Counted from the stretch's first letter, positions 34,076-44,374 are shown. The stretch is 64,000 nt of DNA from Citrobacter sp. FP75 (GCF_018342065.1 NZ_JAFDOE010000002.1:62001-126000), one strand, 5' to 3'. Notes: a model not told the origin generated them from the sequence alone. Numbers and translations: made by a program.

Positions 34076-34552
34076 ATGCAAGCTATCCCGATGACCTTAC
34101 GTGGTGCTGAAAAACTGCGCGAAGAGCTGGATTTTCTAAAATCTGTGCGCCGTCCTGAAATCATTGCCGCGATCGCCGATGCGCGTGAGCACGGTGACCT
34201 GAAAGAAAACGCGGAGTACCATGCAGCCCGTGAACAGCAGGGTTTCTGCGAAGGTCGCATTAAAGATATCGAAGCGAAACTGTCTAACGCGCAGGTTATC
34301 GACGTCACTAAAATGCCGAATAATGGCCGCGTCGTTTTCGGTGCAACGGTTACCGTTCTGAATCTCGATAACGATGAAGAGCAGACCTGGCGCATTGTGG
34401 GCGATGACGAAGCCGATTTTAAACAGAACCTGATTTCTGTGAACTCGCCTATTGCCCGTGGCCTGATTGGCAAAGAGCAGGATGACGTGGTGGTTATTAA
34501 AACGCCCGGCGGTGAAGTGGAATATGAAGTCGTGAAGGTAGAATACCTATAA
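34076..34552 (+). CDS. greA: Transcription elongation factor GreA
   Basis: GreA, 158 residues, enters the RNA polymerase secondary channel and promotes cleavage of backtracked RNA. The N-terminal coiled coil contains the catalytic acidic tip ([15 protein letters not shown], about residues 38-52). The C-terminal FKBP-like domain ends [14 protein letters not shown]. The start has AAGAGG upstream. It is divergent from dacB and followed by a strong terminator. Confidence 0.97.
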   Translation: MQAIPMTLRGAEKLREELDFLKSVRRPEIIAAIADAREHGDLKENAEYHAAREQQGFCEGRIKDIEAKLSNAQVIDVTKMPNNGRVVFGATVTVLNLDNDEEQTWRIVGDDEADFKQNLISVNSPIARGLIGKEQDDVVVIKTPGGEVEYEVVKVEYL

Positions 34553-34596
34553 GAATTACCCAATACTCAATATGTTGATGTATTGTAAAGAAAGGA

Positions 34597-34621
34597 AAAA
34601 GGCCGCATAGCGGCCTTTTAT
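34597..34621 (+). terminator. Terminator after greA
   Basis: AAAAGGCCGC and GCGGCCTTTT flank ATA and continue into a T-rich tract. It is symmetric enough to work on both strands between greA and yhbY. Confidence 0.85.
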
Positions 34622-34707
34622 CAACGAAGAGAGCGTGGCATTTTGCTCTCCTGCTAGCGGAAATTCCCGCGTTTTACACAAACTGCGTGTTCAACTTTAG
34701 GATATTC

Positions 34708-35001
34708 TTAGCGTGGCAGCGAGATTTTACGTTCTTTAGTCGGGCGATACAGTACCAGCGTTTTGCCGATGACCTGTACGTTACAGGCGCCGGTTTCGCG
34801 TACGATAGCTTCCACGATCAAGGTTTTGGTATCGCGATCTTCCGAGGCGATTTTCACCTTGATAAGTTCATGGTGCTCTAGCGCTTGTTCAATCTCGGCC
34901 AGTACCCCTTCGGTCAAACCATTATTGCCAAGCATGACTACAGGCTTGAGCGGATGTGCCAGACCTTTCAGGTGCTGTTTTTGTTTAGTACTCAGATTCA
35001 T
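34708..35001 (-). CDS. yhbY: Ribosome assembly RNA-binding protein YhbY
   Basis: YhbY, 97 residues, is a single CRM domain protein that associates with pre-50S particles. The GxxG RNA-binding loop is seen as LGNNGLTEG. I start at MNLSTKQKQHLKGL, as in E. coli; an upstream in-frame ATG would add 19 residues overlapping the promoter region shared with rlmE. It is divergent from rlmE. Confidence 0.95.
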   Translation of the reverse strand: MNLSTKQKQHLKGLAHPLKPVVMLGNNGLTEGVLAEIEQALEHHELIKVKIASEDRDTKTLIVEAIVRETGACNVQVIGKTLVLYRPTKERKISLPR

Positions 35002-35126
35002 CGTATATTTTTGCTTAGGTTGGGATTGAAAACGGGTCATTCTACCGCCATCTCCCATATATCACCAAATAGCAGTGTAGAAATTTACACCATTGGTTAC
35101 GATGAACTGCCCGATGGGAAAGTAAA

Positions 35127-35756
35127 ATGACAGGTAAAAAGCGTTCTGCCAGCTCAAGCCGCTGGCTTCAGGAACACTTTAGCGATAAATATGTTCAACA
35201 GGCGCAGAAAAAGGGGTTACGTTCCCGTGCCTGGTTTAAACTTGATGAAATACAGCAAAGTGACAAAATTTTTAAACCGGGGATGACGATAGTTGACCTC
35301 GGCGCTGCACCCGGTGGCTGGTCGCAATATGCGGTTACGCAGATCGGAAACAGCGGCCGCATTATCGCTTGCGATCTTTTACCTATGGATCCAATCGTTG
35401 GTGTGGACTTCCTTCAGGGCGACTTTCGTGATGAATTAGTCCTGAAAGCGTTACTTGAGCGCGTAGGTGACAGTAAAGTACAAGTTGTCATGTCTGATAT
35501 GGCACCAAATATGTGTGGAACACCGGCGGTGGATATTCCCCGGGCCATGTATTTGGTAGAGCTGGCGCTTGGAATGGCTCGTGATGTATTAGCGCCAGGT
35601 GGTAGTTTTGTAGTGAAGGTGTTCCAGGGCGAAGGCTTCGATGAGTATCTAAGAGAGATTCGCTCCCTGTTTACGAAGGTCAAAGTTCGTAAGCCGGACT
35701 CTTCTCGCGCCCGTTCGCGTGAAGTGTACATTGTAGCGACCGGGCGTAAACCATAA
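35127..35756 (+). CDS. rlmE: 23S rRNA 2'-O-ribose U2552 methyltransferase
   Basis: RlmE (RrmJ/FtsJ), 209 residues, methylates U2552 in the A loop of 23S rRNA late in 50S assembly; in E. coli it is a heat-shock gene. The SAM-binding motif is [13 protein letters not shown]. Catalytic lysine K38 lies in AWFKLDEI, with the later D, K and E residues in [18 protein letters not shown] and SREVYIV. It is followed by ftsH after 90 bases, the usual heat-shock operon. Confidence 0.97.
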   Translation: MTGKKRSASSSRWLQEHFSDKYVQQAQKKGLRSRAWFKLDEIQQSDKIFKPGMTIVDLGAAPGGWSQYAVTQIGNSGRIIACDLLPMDPIVGVDFLQGDFRDELVLKALLERVGDSKVQVVMSDMAPNMCGTPAVDIPRAMYLVELALGMARDVLAPGGSFVVKVFQGEGFDEYLREIRSLFTKVKVRKPDSSRARSREVYIVATGRKP

Positions 35757-35846
35757 CCGGCAGATTTCAAACGAAAGTTTGAAAGACGCTGGATATAGAG
35801 TATCCTGACGCTGTTTTTAACACAGTTGTAATATGAGGTTAATCCC

Positions 35847-37787
35847 TTGAGTGACATGGCGAAAAACCTAATACTCTGGCTGGTCATTGCCGTTGTGCTG
35901 ATGTCAGTATTCCAGAGCTTTGGGCCCAGCGAGTCTAATGGCCGTAAGGTTGATTACTCTACCTTCCTGCAAGAGGTCAATCAGGACCAGGTTCGTGAAG
36001 CGCGTATCAACGGACGTGAGATTAACGTTACCAAGAAAGATAGTAACCGTTACACGACCTACATCCCGGTTAACGATCCGAAGCTGCTTGATAACCTGCT
36101 GACCAAAAACGTCAAGGTTGTTGGCGAGCCGCCTGAAGAGCCGAGCCTGCTGGCTTCTATCTTCATTTCCTGGTTCCCAATGCTGCTGCTGATTGGTGTC
36201 TGGATCTTCTTCATGCGTCAGATGCAGGGCGGGGGTGGCAAAGGCGCCATGTCGTTCGGTAAGAGTAAAGCGCGCATGCTGACAGAAGATCAGATCAAAA
36301 CCACCTTTGCTGACGTTGCAGGTTGTGACGAAGCGAAAGAAGAGGTGGCTGAACTGGTTGAGTACCTGCGCGAACCAAGCCGTTTCCAGAAACTGGGCGG
36401 TAAGATCCCGAAAGGCGTTCTGATGGTCGGCCCTCCGGGTACCGGTAAAACCCTGTTGGCAAAAGCCATTGCGGGTGAAGCGAAGGTTCCATTCTTCACA
36501 ATTTCCGGTTCTGACTTCGTGGAAATGTTCGTCGGTGTGGGTGCATCTCGTGTGCGTGACATGTTCGAACAGGCCAAGAAAGCAGCACCATGCATCATCT
36601 TCATCGATGAAATCGACGCCGTCGGCCGCCAACGTGGCGCTGGTCTGGGTGGTGGTCATGATGAACGTGAGCAGACGCTGAACCAGATGCTGGTTGAGAT
36701 GGACGGCTTCGAAGGTAACGAAGGCATTATCGTTATCGCGGCAACTAACCGTCCGGACGTACTTGACCCTGCGCTGTTGCGTCCAGGCCGTTTTGACCGT
36801 CAGGTTGTGGTTGGTCTGCCGGACGTTCGCGGTCGTGAACAGATTCTGAAAGTCCATATGCGTCGCGTACCGTTGTCTCCGGATATTGATGCGGCAATCA
36901 TTGCCCGCGGTACGCCTGGCTTCTCCGGTGCAGATCTCGCGAACCTGGTGAACGAAGCGGCGCTGTTTGCTGCACGTGGCAACAAGCGCGTTGTGTCGAT
37001 GGTTGAGTTCGAGAAAGCGAAAGACAAAATTATGATGGGTGCGGAACGTCGCTCCATGGTGATGACGGAAGCGCAGAAAGAATCCACCGCGTACCACGAA
37101 GCAGGCCACGCGATTATCGGTCGCCTGGTACCGGAACACGATCCGGTGCACAAAGTGACGATTATTCCACGCGGTCGTGCGCTGGGTGTGACCTTCTTCC
37201 TGCCTGAAGGCGACGCGATCAGCGCCAGCCGTCAGAAACTGGAAAGTCAGATCTCTACGCTGTACGGCGGTCGTCTGGCCGAAGAGATTATCTACGGTGT
37301 TGAACATGTTTCTACCGGTGCGTCGAACGACATTAAAGTCGCGACTAACCTGGCGCGTAACATGGTGACGCAGTGGGGCTTCTCTGAAAAGCTGGGTCCG
37401 TTGCTGTACGCAGAAGAAGAAGGCGAAGTGTTCCTCGGTCGTTCTGTTGCTAAAGCAAAACATATGTCCGACGAAACCGCGCGCATTATCGATCAGGAAG
37501 TTAAATTGCTGATTGAACGTAACTACGAACGTGCTCGTCGTCTTCTGAACGATAACCTGGACATTCTGCACTCGATGAAAGATGCGCTCATGAAATATGA
37601 GACCATCGATGCACCGCAGATCGACGATCTGATGGCTCGCCGCGATGTGCGCCCGCCAGCAGGTTGGGAAGAGTCCGGTACGTCTAACAACTCTGGCAAC
37701 AATGGCACCCCAAGTGCGCCGCGTCCGGTTGATGAACCGACCTCGCCGAATCCGGGTAACATGTCAGAGCAGTTAGGTGACAAATAA
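35847..37787 (+). CDS. ftsH: ATP-dependent zinc metalloprotease FtsH
   Basis: FtsH is an essential inner-membrane AAA+ protease that degrades LpxC, sigma-32 and damaged membrane proteins. Two membrane helices (about 5-24 and 98-118) flank a small periplasmic domain. Walker A is GPPGTGKT and Walker [13 protein letters not shown]. The zinc site is HEAGH, with a downstream aspartate in the conserved SNDIKVAT segment. I list the TTG at 35847, which has TGAGG eight bases upstream. The ATG three codons later (35856) would give the 644-residue form used for E. coli and cannot be ruled out. An AT-rich terminator follows. Confidence 0.97.
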   Translation: MSDMAKNLILWLVIAVVLMSVFQSFGPSESNGRKVDYSTFLQEVNQDQVREARINGREINVTKKDSNRYTTYIPVNDPKLLDNLLTKNVKVVGEPPEEPSLLASIFISWFPMLLLIGVWIFFMRQMQGGGGKGAMSFGKSKARMLTEDQIKTTFADVAGCDEAKEEVAELVEYLREPSRFQKLGGKIPKGVLMVGPPGTGKTLLAKAIAGEAKVPFFTISGSDFVEMFVGVGASRVRDMFEQAKKAAPCIIFIDEIDAVGRQRGAGLGGGHDEREQTLNQMLVEMDGFEGNEGIIVIAATNRPDVLDPALLRPGRFDRQVVVGLPDVRGREQILKVHMRRVPLSPDIDAAIIARGTPGFSGADLANLVNEAALFAARGNKRVVSMVEFEKAKDKIMMGAERRSMVMTEAQKESTAYHEAGHAIIGRLVPEHDPVHKVTIIPRGRALGVTFFLPEGDAISASRQKLESQISTLYGGRLAEEIIYGVEHVSTGASNDIKVATNLARNMVTQWGFSEKLGPLLYAEEEGEVFLGRSVAKAKHMSDETARIIDQEVKLLIERNYERARRLLNDNLDILHSMKDALMKYETIDAPQIDDLMARRDVRPPAGWEESGTSNNSGNNGTPSAPRPVDEPTSPNPGNMSEQLGDK

Positions 37788-37818
37788 GTTATCGTTGCTG
37801 ATGACCGTGTTTTAATTG

Positions 37819-37848
37819 AAAACCCTGGGGCTTGCTCCGGGGTTTTTC
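37819..37848 (+). terminator. Terminator after ftsH
   Basis: AACCCTGG pairs with CCGGGGTT (one wobble) across an 8-base loop, followed by a T run, 32 bases after the ftsH stop. Confidence 0.75.
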
Positions 37849-37885
37849 TTATCTGTTCATTAAAGATTTTACCAGGGATAACACT

Positions 37886-38734
37886 ATGAAACTCTTTGCT
37901 CAGGGTTCTTCGCTGGATCTCAGCCATCCCCACGTCATGGGAATTTTAAACGTTACGCCGGATTCTTTTTCTGATGGCGGTGCGCACAACACCCTGGTTG
38001 AGGCGGTGAAACACGCAAATCTGATGATTAACGCCGGGGCGACTATCATTGATGTGGGTGGAGAGTCCACGCGGCCGGGGGCGGCAGATGTTAGCGTGGA
38101 AGAAGAGCTGGAACGCGTGATCCCGGTAGTTGAGGCCATTGCCCAACGCTTTGAAGTGTGGATCTCGGTGGATACCTCAAAACCGGAAGTGATTCGTGAA
38201 TGTGCCCGAGTCGGCGCGCATATTATTAATGATATTCGCTCCCTGACAGAGCCAGGTGCACTGGAAGCTGCGGCGGAAACCGGATTACCCGTTTGCCTGA
38301 TGCATATGCAGGGGCAGCCGAAGACCATGCAGGAAGCGCCAAAGTACGAGGATGTTTTTGCTGAGGTAAATCGCTACTTTGTTGAGCAAATTGCACGTTG
38401 TGAACAGGCTGGGATCGCAAAAGATAAATTGTTGCTCGACCCGGGGTTCGGTTTCGGTAAAAATCTCACCCATAACTACACATTACTGGCACGCCTGGCG
38501 GAGTTTCATCATTTTAATCTGCCGCTGCTGGTTGGGATGTCACGAAAATCAATGATTGGTCAGTTACTGAACGTGGGGCCATCTGAACGCCTGAGCGGTA
38601 GTCTTGCATGTGCGGTGATTGCCGCCATGCAGGGTGCGCAGATTATTCGTGTCCATGACGTCAAAGAAACCGTAGAAGCGATGCGTGTGGTGGAAGCCAC
38701 ATTGTCTGCAAAGGAAAATAAACGCTATGAGTAA
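37886..38734 (+). CDS. folP: Dihydropteroate synthase
   Basis: FolP, 282 residues, joins para-aminobenzoate to the pterin diphosphate in folate synthesis and is the sulfonamide target. TIM-barrel signatures [25 protein letters not shown] and [10 protein letters not shown] are intact. I start at MKLFAQG, as in E. coli, after CCAGGGATAACACT. Its end overlaps glmM by 8 bases. I see no insertion of the kind that gives sulfonamide resistance, though single changes cannot be judged by eye. Confidence 0.97.
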   Translation: MKLFAQGSSLDLSHPHVMGILNVTPDSFSDGGAHNTLVEAVKHANLMINAGATIIDVGGESTRPGAADVSVEEELERVIPVVEAIAQRFEVWISVDTSKPEVIRECARVGAHIINDIRSLTEPGALEAAAETGLPVCLMHMQGQPKTMQEAPKYEDVFAEVNRYFVEQIARCEQAGIAKDKLLLDPGFGFGKNLTHNYTLLARLAEFHHFNLPLLVGMSRKSMIGQLLNVGPSERLSGSLACAVIAAMQGAQIIRVHDVKETVEAMRVVEATLSAKENKRYE

Positions 38735-40064
38735 TCGTAAATATTTTGGCACTGACGGGATCCGTGGTCGCGTAGGCGACGCCCCAATTACGCCTGACTT
38801 TGTGCTCAAGCTGGGTTGGGCTGCCGGAAAAGTGCTGGCACGTCATGGTTCACGTAAAATTATTATCGGCAAAGATACACGTATTTCTGGCTATATGCTG
38901 GAGTCCGCGCTGGAAGCCGGTCTGGCCGCAGCGGGTCTGTCTGCCTCTTTCACCGGTCCAATGCCAACTCCCGCAGTTGCGTACCTGACGCGCGCTTTCC
39001 GTGCTGAAGCCGGGATTGTCATCTCCGCCTCGCATAACCCGTTTTATGACAACGGGATTAAATTCTTCTCCATCGACGGAACTAAACTCCCTGACTCCGT
39101 TGAAGAAGCCATTGAAGCTGAGATGGAAAAGCCGCTCACCTGTGTGGACTCCGCTGAACTGGGTAAAGCCACACGTATTGTTGATGCTGCCGGTCGCTAT
39201 ATCGAGTTTTGCAAAGGCACGTTCCCGAACGAGCTGAGCCTGAACGAACTAAAAATCGTGGTGGATTGCGCGAACGGTGCGACGTATCACATTGCACCAA
39301 ATGTCCTGCGTGAGCTGGGTGCAAACGTGGTTGCGATCGGCTGTGAGCCCAATGGCGTTAACATCAATGAAGAAGTCGGTGCCACTGATGTTCGTGCCCT
39401 GCAGGCGCGCGTGATTGCGGAAAAAGCCGATCTGGGTATTGCGCTGGACGGCGATGGCGACCGCGTGATCATGGTTGACCACGAAGGTAACAAGGTTGAT
39501 GGCGATCAGATCATGTACATCATCGCCCGTGAAGCGCTACGTCAGGGACAGCTGCGCGGTGGCGCGGTAGGTACGTTGATGAGCAACATGGGTCTGGAGC
39601 TGGCGCTAAAACAGCTTGGTATTCCATTTGCCCGTGCGAAAGTCGGTGACCGCTACGTGCTGGAAAAAATGCAGGAGAAAGGCTGGCGCATCGGTGCTGA
39701 AAACTCAGGGCACGTGATCCTGCTGGATAAAACCACCACCGGTGACGGTATCGTGGCGGGTCTGCAGGTGCTGGCGGCAATGGTACGTAACCATATGAGT
39801 TTGCATGACCTGTGCAGCGGTATGAAAATGTTCCCGCAGTTGCTGGTTAATGTACGTTATACCGCAGGTAGCAGCGATCCGCTGGAACATGAAAACGTAA
39901 AAGCGGTGATGGCAGAGGTCGAAGCGACGTTGGGTAACCGCGGTCGCGTTCTGCTGCGTAAGTCAGGCACCGAGCCGTTAATCCGTGTGATGGTTGAAGG
40001 TGAAGATGAAGCGCAGGTCACTGAACTCGCTCACCGTATTGCGGATGCGGTGAAAGCCGTTTAA
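38727..40064 (+). CDS. glmM: Phosphoglucosamine mutase
   Basis: GlmM, 445 residues, converts glucosamine 6-phosphate to glucosamine 1-phosphate on the way to UDP-GlcNAc. The active serine, which carries phosphate, is S102 in [13 protein letters not shown]. The metal-binding loop is [11 protein letters not shown] and the phosphate loop [12 protein letters not shown]. The start at [14 protein letters not shown] overlaps folP by 8 bases. A strong terminator follows; secG comes next in E. coli but is about 3.9 kb away here. Confidence 0.97.
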   Translation: MSNRKYFGTDGIRGRVGDAPITPDFVLKLGWAAGKVLARHGSRKIIIGKDTRISGYMLESALEAGLAAAGLSASFTGPMPTPAVAYLTRAFRAEAGIVISASHNPFYDNGIKFFSIDGTKLPDSVEEAIEAEMEKPLTCVDSAELGKATRIVDAAGRYIEFCKGTFPNELSLNELKIVVDCANGATYHIAPNVLRELGANVVAIGCEPNGVNINEEVGATDVRALQARVIAEKADLGIALDGDGDRVIMVDHEGNKVDGDQIMYIIAREALRQGQLRGGAVGTLMSNMGLELALKQLGIPFARAKVGDRYVLEKMQEKGWRIGAENSGHVILLDKTTTGDGIVAGLQVLAAMVRNHMSLHDLCSGMKMFPQLLVNVRYTAGSSDPLEHENVKAVMAEVEATLGNRGRVLLRKSGTEPLIRVMVEGEDEAQVTELAHRIADAVKAV

Positions 40065-40078
40065 GCCTGAAAACATGA

Positions 40079-40109
40079 ATGCCGGAGCCTGAGACTCCGG
40101 CTTTTTTTT
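40079..40109 (+). terminator. Terminator after glmM
   Basis: GCCGGAG and CTCCGGC flank a 7-base loop, followed by eight T residues. On the minus strand it could also end the DcuC-type gene, whose stop lies at 40108. Confidence 0.85.
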
Positions 40110-41574
40110 ATCCTACTGAAAGTGCCTGTTTGCGTCGATGCTGCCAGAAATAGGCCCCGGCCATTATCAGCACAAGACCTGCCAACCAGGGCAGAACCGC
40201 CAGCAAATGTCCTGAACGTGCAAACGTCAGCGCAATCATCAGCAACCACCCTCCCAGCATCGGAATCGCGGTACGTTTGACAATGTCTACCGGCGATACG
40301 CCTGCGATCCCGGCAATGGCAATGATCACGCCAGCAATGGGCGATAATGTCCGACCAATACCCGCCGATATCTGAATAGGCAGCATCATCACGGCGATAT
40401 CGCTACCGATATGACGGCTGATGTCCGGTACCATCGGGGCGAAGGAGAAGAACGCGGCATTCCCTGACCCCATCAGCGCGGAAATCGCAAAGGTGATAAG
40501 CGTCATCAGCAGGATTATCGAGGCGGCGCTGAGACCAAATTCACCGGACAGCGACAGCAGCGCGTCGACCGCGCCGATCGCTTTCAACCCGGCAGAAAAA
40601 ACTTCACCGGCGATAATCAGCGTCACGACGGTGGCAAACACGCTGCCCATGCTGTCGAACACTTTTTGCACGCCAGCCATGACGTCGCGCGCCTTGCGAT
40701 GGCGGCAATACTCAAAAACCAGAGTAATGGCAAGACTTATCAGAACGGCGGTATCCAGCGTAATTTTGAGCGAGCTAAACAGTAAATCACTGCATAGCAG
40801 CATCAATACCAACGGTAGCATCGGCAGAAACAGCCAGGCGACCGGGGCGTTGGTTTCTTCGCCGGCCGTTAACGTCTGCATCTGTTGGGGTTCATTATCA
40901 CCACTTTCCCGGCGATCGAAAAAGCGTTGTACGACAATATGGAGCAGGGCAATGAAGAGAATGACCGGCACGACGATGGGCAACTGATCCTGAACAAAGT
41001 AGTTCACCACCTCGATACCCGCCGTTTTGGCGGCAAGCACCGAGTTACCGGAGCCGGGCCCAAACTCAACCGCGCAGGTACTGGCGATAACGGCGGCGAC
41101 GGCAGCGCGGCTGCAGCCCAGGCGAGTGAGCAGGGGATAAAGCGTTGCCATCAGCAACAAGCCCAATCCCGTGGCGCTGCTGATAAACAGCGACAGAAAT
41201 TGCCCCAGCAGCAATGCCAGCCCCAGCAGGAGATAAGGGGAGTTCAGACGCTGTAATGGACGCGAAGTCACCCGCACCAGCACCTGGCTTGCGCCAATGG
41301 CTGACATATAGGTAGCAAAGCCGCCTATCAGCATAATTTGCAGTCCAAGACCACCAAGGCGCACGCTCAGGGTATCGCGGATAAACTCAAACGCATCAAA
41401 GGGGCCAAATCCGGTGCTTTTCTTCACCAGGCTACTGAGCGTGGTCATCCCGCTAAAATGGGCGATGAGCAGGAGTGCAATCCCGGTCAGTAGCAGCACA
41501 GACTGAGGGTGATACTTTTTCAGGATCAAACGCCCGGCAAAGATAATGGCGGTTAGCGCCAGTAGTAATGACAT
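40108..41574 (-). CDS. DcuC-family C4-dicarboxylate transporter
   Basis: This 488-residue inner-membrane protein has about twelve hydrophobic segments and a polar loop near 250-270. It resembles E. coli DcuC in several blocks: LQRLNSPYLLLGLA, SSATGLGLLLMATLYP, GSGNAAFFSFAPMVP and GRTLSPIAGVIIAIAGIAGVSP. DcuC carries succinate, fumarate and aspartate-type acids. I start at MSLLLALTAI, which follows the iadA stop by 10 bases. Sharing an operon with an isoaspartyl dipeptidase suggests uptake or export of aspartate, a dipeptide or a related dicarboxylate. The substrate is inferred only. Confidence 0.82.
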   Translation of the reverse strand: MSLLLALTAIIFAGRLILKKYHPQSVLLLTGIALLLIAHFSGMTTLSSLVKKSTGFGPFDAFEFIRDTLSVRLGGLGLQIMLIGGFATYMSAIGASQVLVRVTSRPLQRLNSPYLLLGLALLLGQFLSLFISSATGLGLLLMATLYPLLTRLGCSRAAVAAVIASTCAVEFGPGSGNSVLAAKTAGIEVVNYFVQDQLPIVVPVILFIALLHIVVQRFFDRRESGDNEPQQMQTLTAGEETNAPVAWLFLPMLPLVLMLLCSDLLFSSLKITLDTAVLISLAITLVFEYCRHRKARDVMAGVQKVFDSMGSVFATVVTLIIAGEVFSAGLKAIGAVDALLSLSGEFGLSAASIILLMTLITFAISALMGSGNAAFFSFAPMVPDISRHIGSDIAVMMLPIQISAGIGRTLSPIAGVIIAIAGIAGVSPVDIVKRTAIPMLGGWLLMIALTFARSGHLLAVLPWLAGLVLIMAGAYFWQHRRKQALSVG

Positions 41575-41584
41575 TTTCTCATCC

Positions 41585-42718
41585 TCACTCAAAATTGCCG
41601 TTGACCAGGCACTCACCATCACGCAGTAACGGCTTACCCGCAGCGAACAGATGGGAAAGCGACAGGTCATCATTGAGTACGCAGATATCGGCGCGTTCCC
41701 CAGCGCAGAGCGTGCCGCCGGAAATACCCAATGAGCGCGCAACGTTTGCCGTCAACATAGCGATGGCTTGAGATACCGGAATACCGACATCAATCAGGCG
41801 AGGAAGCAGATTAAGGTTGCCAGCGACAGGTGCCGCGCTTAAACCTTCAACGATACCCTGGGCGTTAAAGCGCGGCACGCTGCCATTGCCATCAGAGCTT
41901 ATCGTGATGCGATCGGCTGGGACCTGAGCTTCCAGCGCGTGGAGAATAGCCTCTTCCTGAGGCATGAAACGGCTACCTCCAGACGTCACGTCAATATGAC
42001 CGCCGCGATGAGCGAAATCGATAGCCTGGTTGAACAGGGCTTCGGTTCTTGCCACATGAGTTGGAGAAATATGATGAATCGGAATACCGGCGTCGCAAAG
42101 CGCGAAAATCTGCGACATCCCTTCTGGCAGGTTGCCCAGGTGTACATGCAGCAGCCCTTTTTTCCCTGCCAGCAGCGAGGCCACGCGGATATCGCTGACT
42201 ATTCTCAACAACTCCTGGAAAGAGGGATATGAACCACGGTGGTCGGCGAGGGCGATTTTAACGCCGAGAATGGCCGGGATAAAGGCTATGTCATCGCGAA
42301 TAGATTGCGTAATCGTCGGGCTGGGCACTGCATAAGCCCCTGTATGCATAAACGCGCGGACGCCCTCCAGATTCAGCGACTGCATTTTGGCGTACAGGTC
42401 TTTGGGCGAGCGAGAGATAGCATCGGTACCCAGCACGCCGACGACCGTGGTAATGCCAGCCTGAATCAGATCGCGCAGTTTTACGGCAGGGGTCCGGCTG
42501 GCAAATCCTGCCTCGCCGCCACCGCCGGTAAGATGGACATGCTGGTCGATAATACCCGGGATAACCCATTTACCCCGGCAATCGATGACCTCGTTGACGC
42601 CATCGAAGCGTGAAATATCGTTGTCTACCGCCACAATACGATCGGCATGTATGAGCAGGGAGCAGAGGCCTAAATCCTCCGGGGAAAATACACGGGCATT
42701 GGTCAGTAAAGTAAACAT
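41585..42718 (-). CDS. iadA: Isoaspartyl (beta-aspartyl) dipeptidase
   Basis: This 377-residue enzyme is homologous to E. coli IadA (390 residues), which hydrolyses beta-aspartyl dipeptides left after breakdown of proteins with isoaspartate damage. The amidohydrolase metal centre is complete: H60 and H62 in DQHVHL, the carboxylated lysine K154 in GVKIALADH, H193 in HVHLGN, H221 in SPTHVAR, and D276 in SSDGNGS. The GGGGEAG loop also matches. I start at MFTLLTNARVF. Similarity to IadA is moderate, so the exact substrate may differ. It forms an operon with the DcuC-like gene and is divergent from a LysR-type gene. Confidence 0.85.
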   Translation of the reverse strand: MFTLLTNARVFSPEDLGLCSLLIHADRIVAVDNDISRFDGVNEVIDCRGKWVIPGIIDQHVHLTGGGGEAGFASRTPAVKLRDLIQAGITTVVGVLGTDAISRSPKDLYAKMQSLNLEGVRAFMHTGAYAVPSPTITQSIRDDIAFIPAILGVKIALADHRGSYPSFQELLRIVSDIRVASLLAGKKGLLHVHLGNLPEGMSQIFALCDAGIPIHHISPTHVARTEALFNQAIDFAHRGGHIDVTSGGSRFMPQEEAILHALEAQVPADRITISSDGNGSVPRFNAQGIVEGLSAAPVAGNLNLLPRLIDVGIPVSQAIAMLTANVARSLGISGGTLCAGERADICVLNDDLSLSHLFAAGKPLLRDGECLVNGNFE

Positions 42719-42820
42719 ATCAGTCCTGTCAAACGTCAAGGGGAGGGAGACTCGGCAGGTGAAACAGAATATTGTTGTTATGCGGTCCACACTAAAGCCA
42801 TTACTATAACTGTGACTATT

Positions 42821-42837
42821 TCCGATTTGTTATCGGA
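42821..42837. promoter_or_regulatory. Palindromic candidate LysR operator
   Basis: TCCGAT-TTGTT-ATCGGA is a perfect 6-5-6 inverted repeat in the 151-base gap between iadA and the divergent LysR-type gene, 33 bases before the latter. Length and position fit an autoregulatory LysR-type binding site. Binding is not shown. Confidence 0.5.
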
Positions 42838-42869
42838 GGATACGGATATGGAATGGTGGAGAATGAGAC

Positions 42870-43763
42870 GTGGATAGTAAGTGGTTAGACGATTTCCTGG
42901 CCTTAAGCCAACATGGGAATTACTCCCAGGCGGCAATACAGCGGCATATTACTCAGCCTGCGCTAAGCCGGCGTATTAAAGCGCTGGAGGAGATGCTAGG
43001 CGTTCCGCTATTTGACCGCACCACGACTCCCGTTACGCTGACGCGCTACGGTGAACGGTTTGAACCCTATGCCCGACATGTTCTCAATACGCTGACGGAG
43101 GCGCGTCATGAGCTGGCTGCCATGATGCCGACTACGGAGAACACGCTGGTGATGGTCAGTCTGCACACGCTGTCGGTGAATATCCTGCCTGATATGATTA
43201 ATTACCTACGCCAAAGCGAACCGCAATTAAGCTTTACGGTAAATGCCAGTATCCAGGGGATTGATAATCACTTTAATGCGCTGATAAACCGGAACATTGA
43301 TTTTCTGGTGACCTACGATTTACCGTCTTCGCAGCCAGGACTGGAGATCGCCGGGGGGCTAAAACGCTCATTGTGGCGATATGAACGGTTCATTCCGGTT
43401 ATTTCAGCCCAACTGGCAGATAAACTGGATTCTTCTGATGCCCCGATCCCCTGGCTTTGCTATAGCGACTATACCTTTGTCAGACGCATTATTGATCCGC
43501 TAGAGCAACATGTTCACCCACGGCTGAAAAAGGTCTTTGAGAGTGGGTTAAGTGAAACGATCCGGGAAATGGTGCTGCGTCATATGGGAATGGCATGGTT
43601 GCCCGAGTCGATGGTGGCAGAAGAATTAGTGAATCATGAGATTATCCACTGTTGGCCTGACAATTCAGATCTGATTGGTGAAATCCCGGTTGTTGTTTGG
43701 GCAAACCTTGACGATCAGCGACCCGTTATGCAGCGATGCTGGGATAAATTGCTGCGTTTTTGA
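42870..43763 (+). CDS. LysR-family transcriptional regulator
   Basis: This 297-residue protein has an N-terminal winged helix-turn-helix (about residues 3-62, FLALSQHGNYSQAAIQRHITQPALSRRIKALEE as its core positions 9-41) and a periplasmic-binding-like effector domain. The start is GTG, with GGAG eight bases upstream; no in-frame ATG fits. The first residues DSKWLDDFL resemble E. coli HypT (YjiE), which lies beside iadA in E. coli. The divergent layout suggests it controls the iadA-transporter pair. The effector is unknown. Confidence 0.83.
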   Translation: MDSKWLDDFLALSQHGNYSQAAIQRHITQPALSRRIKALEEMLGVPLFDRTTTPVTLTRYGERFEPYARHVLNTLTEARHELAAMMPTTENTLVMVSLHTLSVNILPDMINYLRQSEPQLSFTVNASIQGIDNHFNALINRNIDFLVTYDLPSSQPGLEIAGGLKRSLWRYERFIPVISAQLADKLDSSDAPIPWLCYSDYTFVRRIIDPLEQHVHPRLKKVFESGLSETIREMVLRHMGMAWLPESMVAEELVNHEIIHCWPDNSDLIGEIPVVVWANLDDQRPVMQRCWDKLLRF

Positions 43764-43932
43764 TTGATGTGGCGATTTTTTCTTCAGTTGATACAATACA
43801 CTTAAATTGCCCTTGCGAAGGTTATTCGCTTTGGTTAGTATTCACACCCGCTTCAGTGGGAAACAGTAAAACATTCCCGCTTTAATGGTCGAAGCATTGG
43901 TACGCGGCAACTCCGCAAGGAACAGGTTGATT

Positions 43933-44265
43933 ATGCACGAAGCTCTTTTAGTAGTTTTCCTTATTGTGGCAATTGGCCTTGTGGGCTTGATCATGCTGCA
44001 GCAAGGCAAAGGCGCTGATATGGGAGCCTCTTTTGGCGCAGGCGCTTCTGGTACACTGTTTGGTTCAAGTGGTTCTGGTAACTTCATGACCCGAATGACA
44101 GCTGTATTGGGAACCTTGTTCTTCATTATCAGTCTGGTGCTGGGTAACATGAACAGTAATAAGACCAATAAAGGAAGTGAGTGGGAAAATCTGAGTGCAC
44201 CGGCGAAAACCGAGCAAACTCAGCCAGCTGCTCCGGCTCAGCCGACCAGCGATATCCCGCGCTAA
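43933..44265 (+). CDS. secG: Preprotein translocase subunit SecG
   Basis: SecG, 110 residues, is the small auxiliary subunit of the SecYEG protein channel. Two membrane helices (about 3-21 and 54-72) surround a glycine-rich cytoplasmic loop (GKGADMGASFGAGAS). I start at MHEALLVVFLIV, as in E. coli, though the second residue is histidine rather than tyrosine. tRNA-Leu follows after 13 bases and may share the transcript. Confidence 0.97.
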   Translation: MHEALLVVFLIVAIGLVGLIMLQQGKGADMGASFGAGASGTLFGSSGSGNFMTRMTAVLGTLFFIISLVLGNMNSNKTNKGSEWENLSAPAKTEQTQPAAPAQPTSDIPR

Positions 44266-44278
44266 TAGTAGTATCTGT

Positions 44279-44365
44279 GCTGAGGTGGTGGAATTGGTAG
44301 ACACGCTACCTTGAGGTGGTAGTGCCCTAACGGGCTTGTGGGTTCGAGTCCCATCCTCAGTACCA
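44279..44365 (+). tRNA. leuU: tRNA-Leu (anticodon GAG)
   Basis: An 87-base class II tRNA with a long variable arm (TGCCCTAACGGGCT), anticodon GAG at 44313-44315 in a CTACC/GGTAG stem, T arm GGTTCGAGTCCC and encoded CCA. It matches E. coli leuU downstream of secG, including the G1-U72 pair. A terminator follows. Confidence 0.97.
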
Positions 44366-44374
44366 ATATTCTAA

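Noticed and set aside
35904-37571. 555-codon minus-strand open frame opposite ftsH
   Set aside because: Shadow of the strongly expressed ftsH gene; no family features and no ribosome site.
40108-43763. Prophage or insertion sequence carrying the iadA cluster
   Set aside because: No integrase, transposase, terminal repeats or target duplication is visible at either edge.
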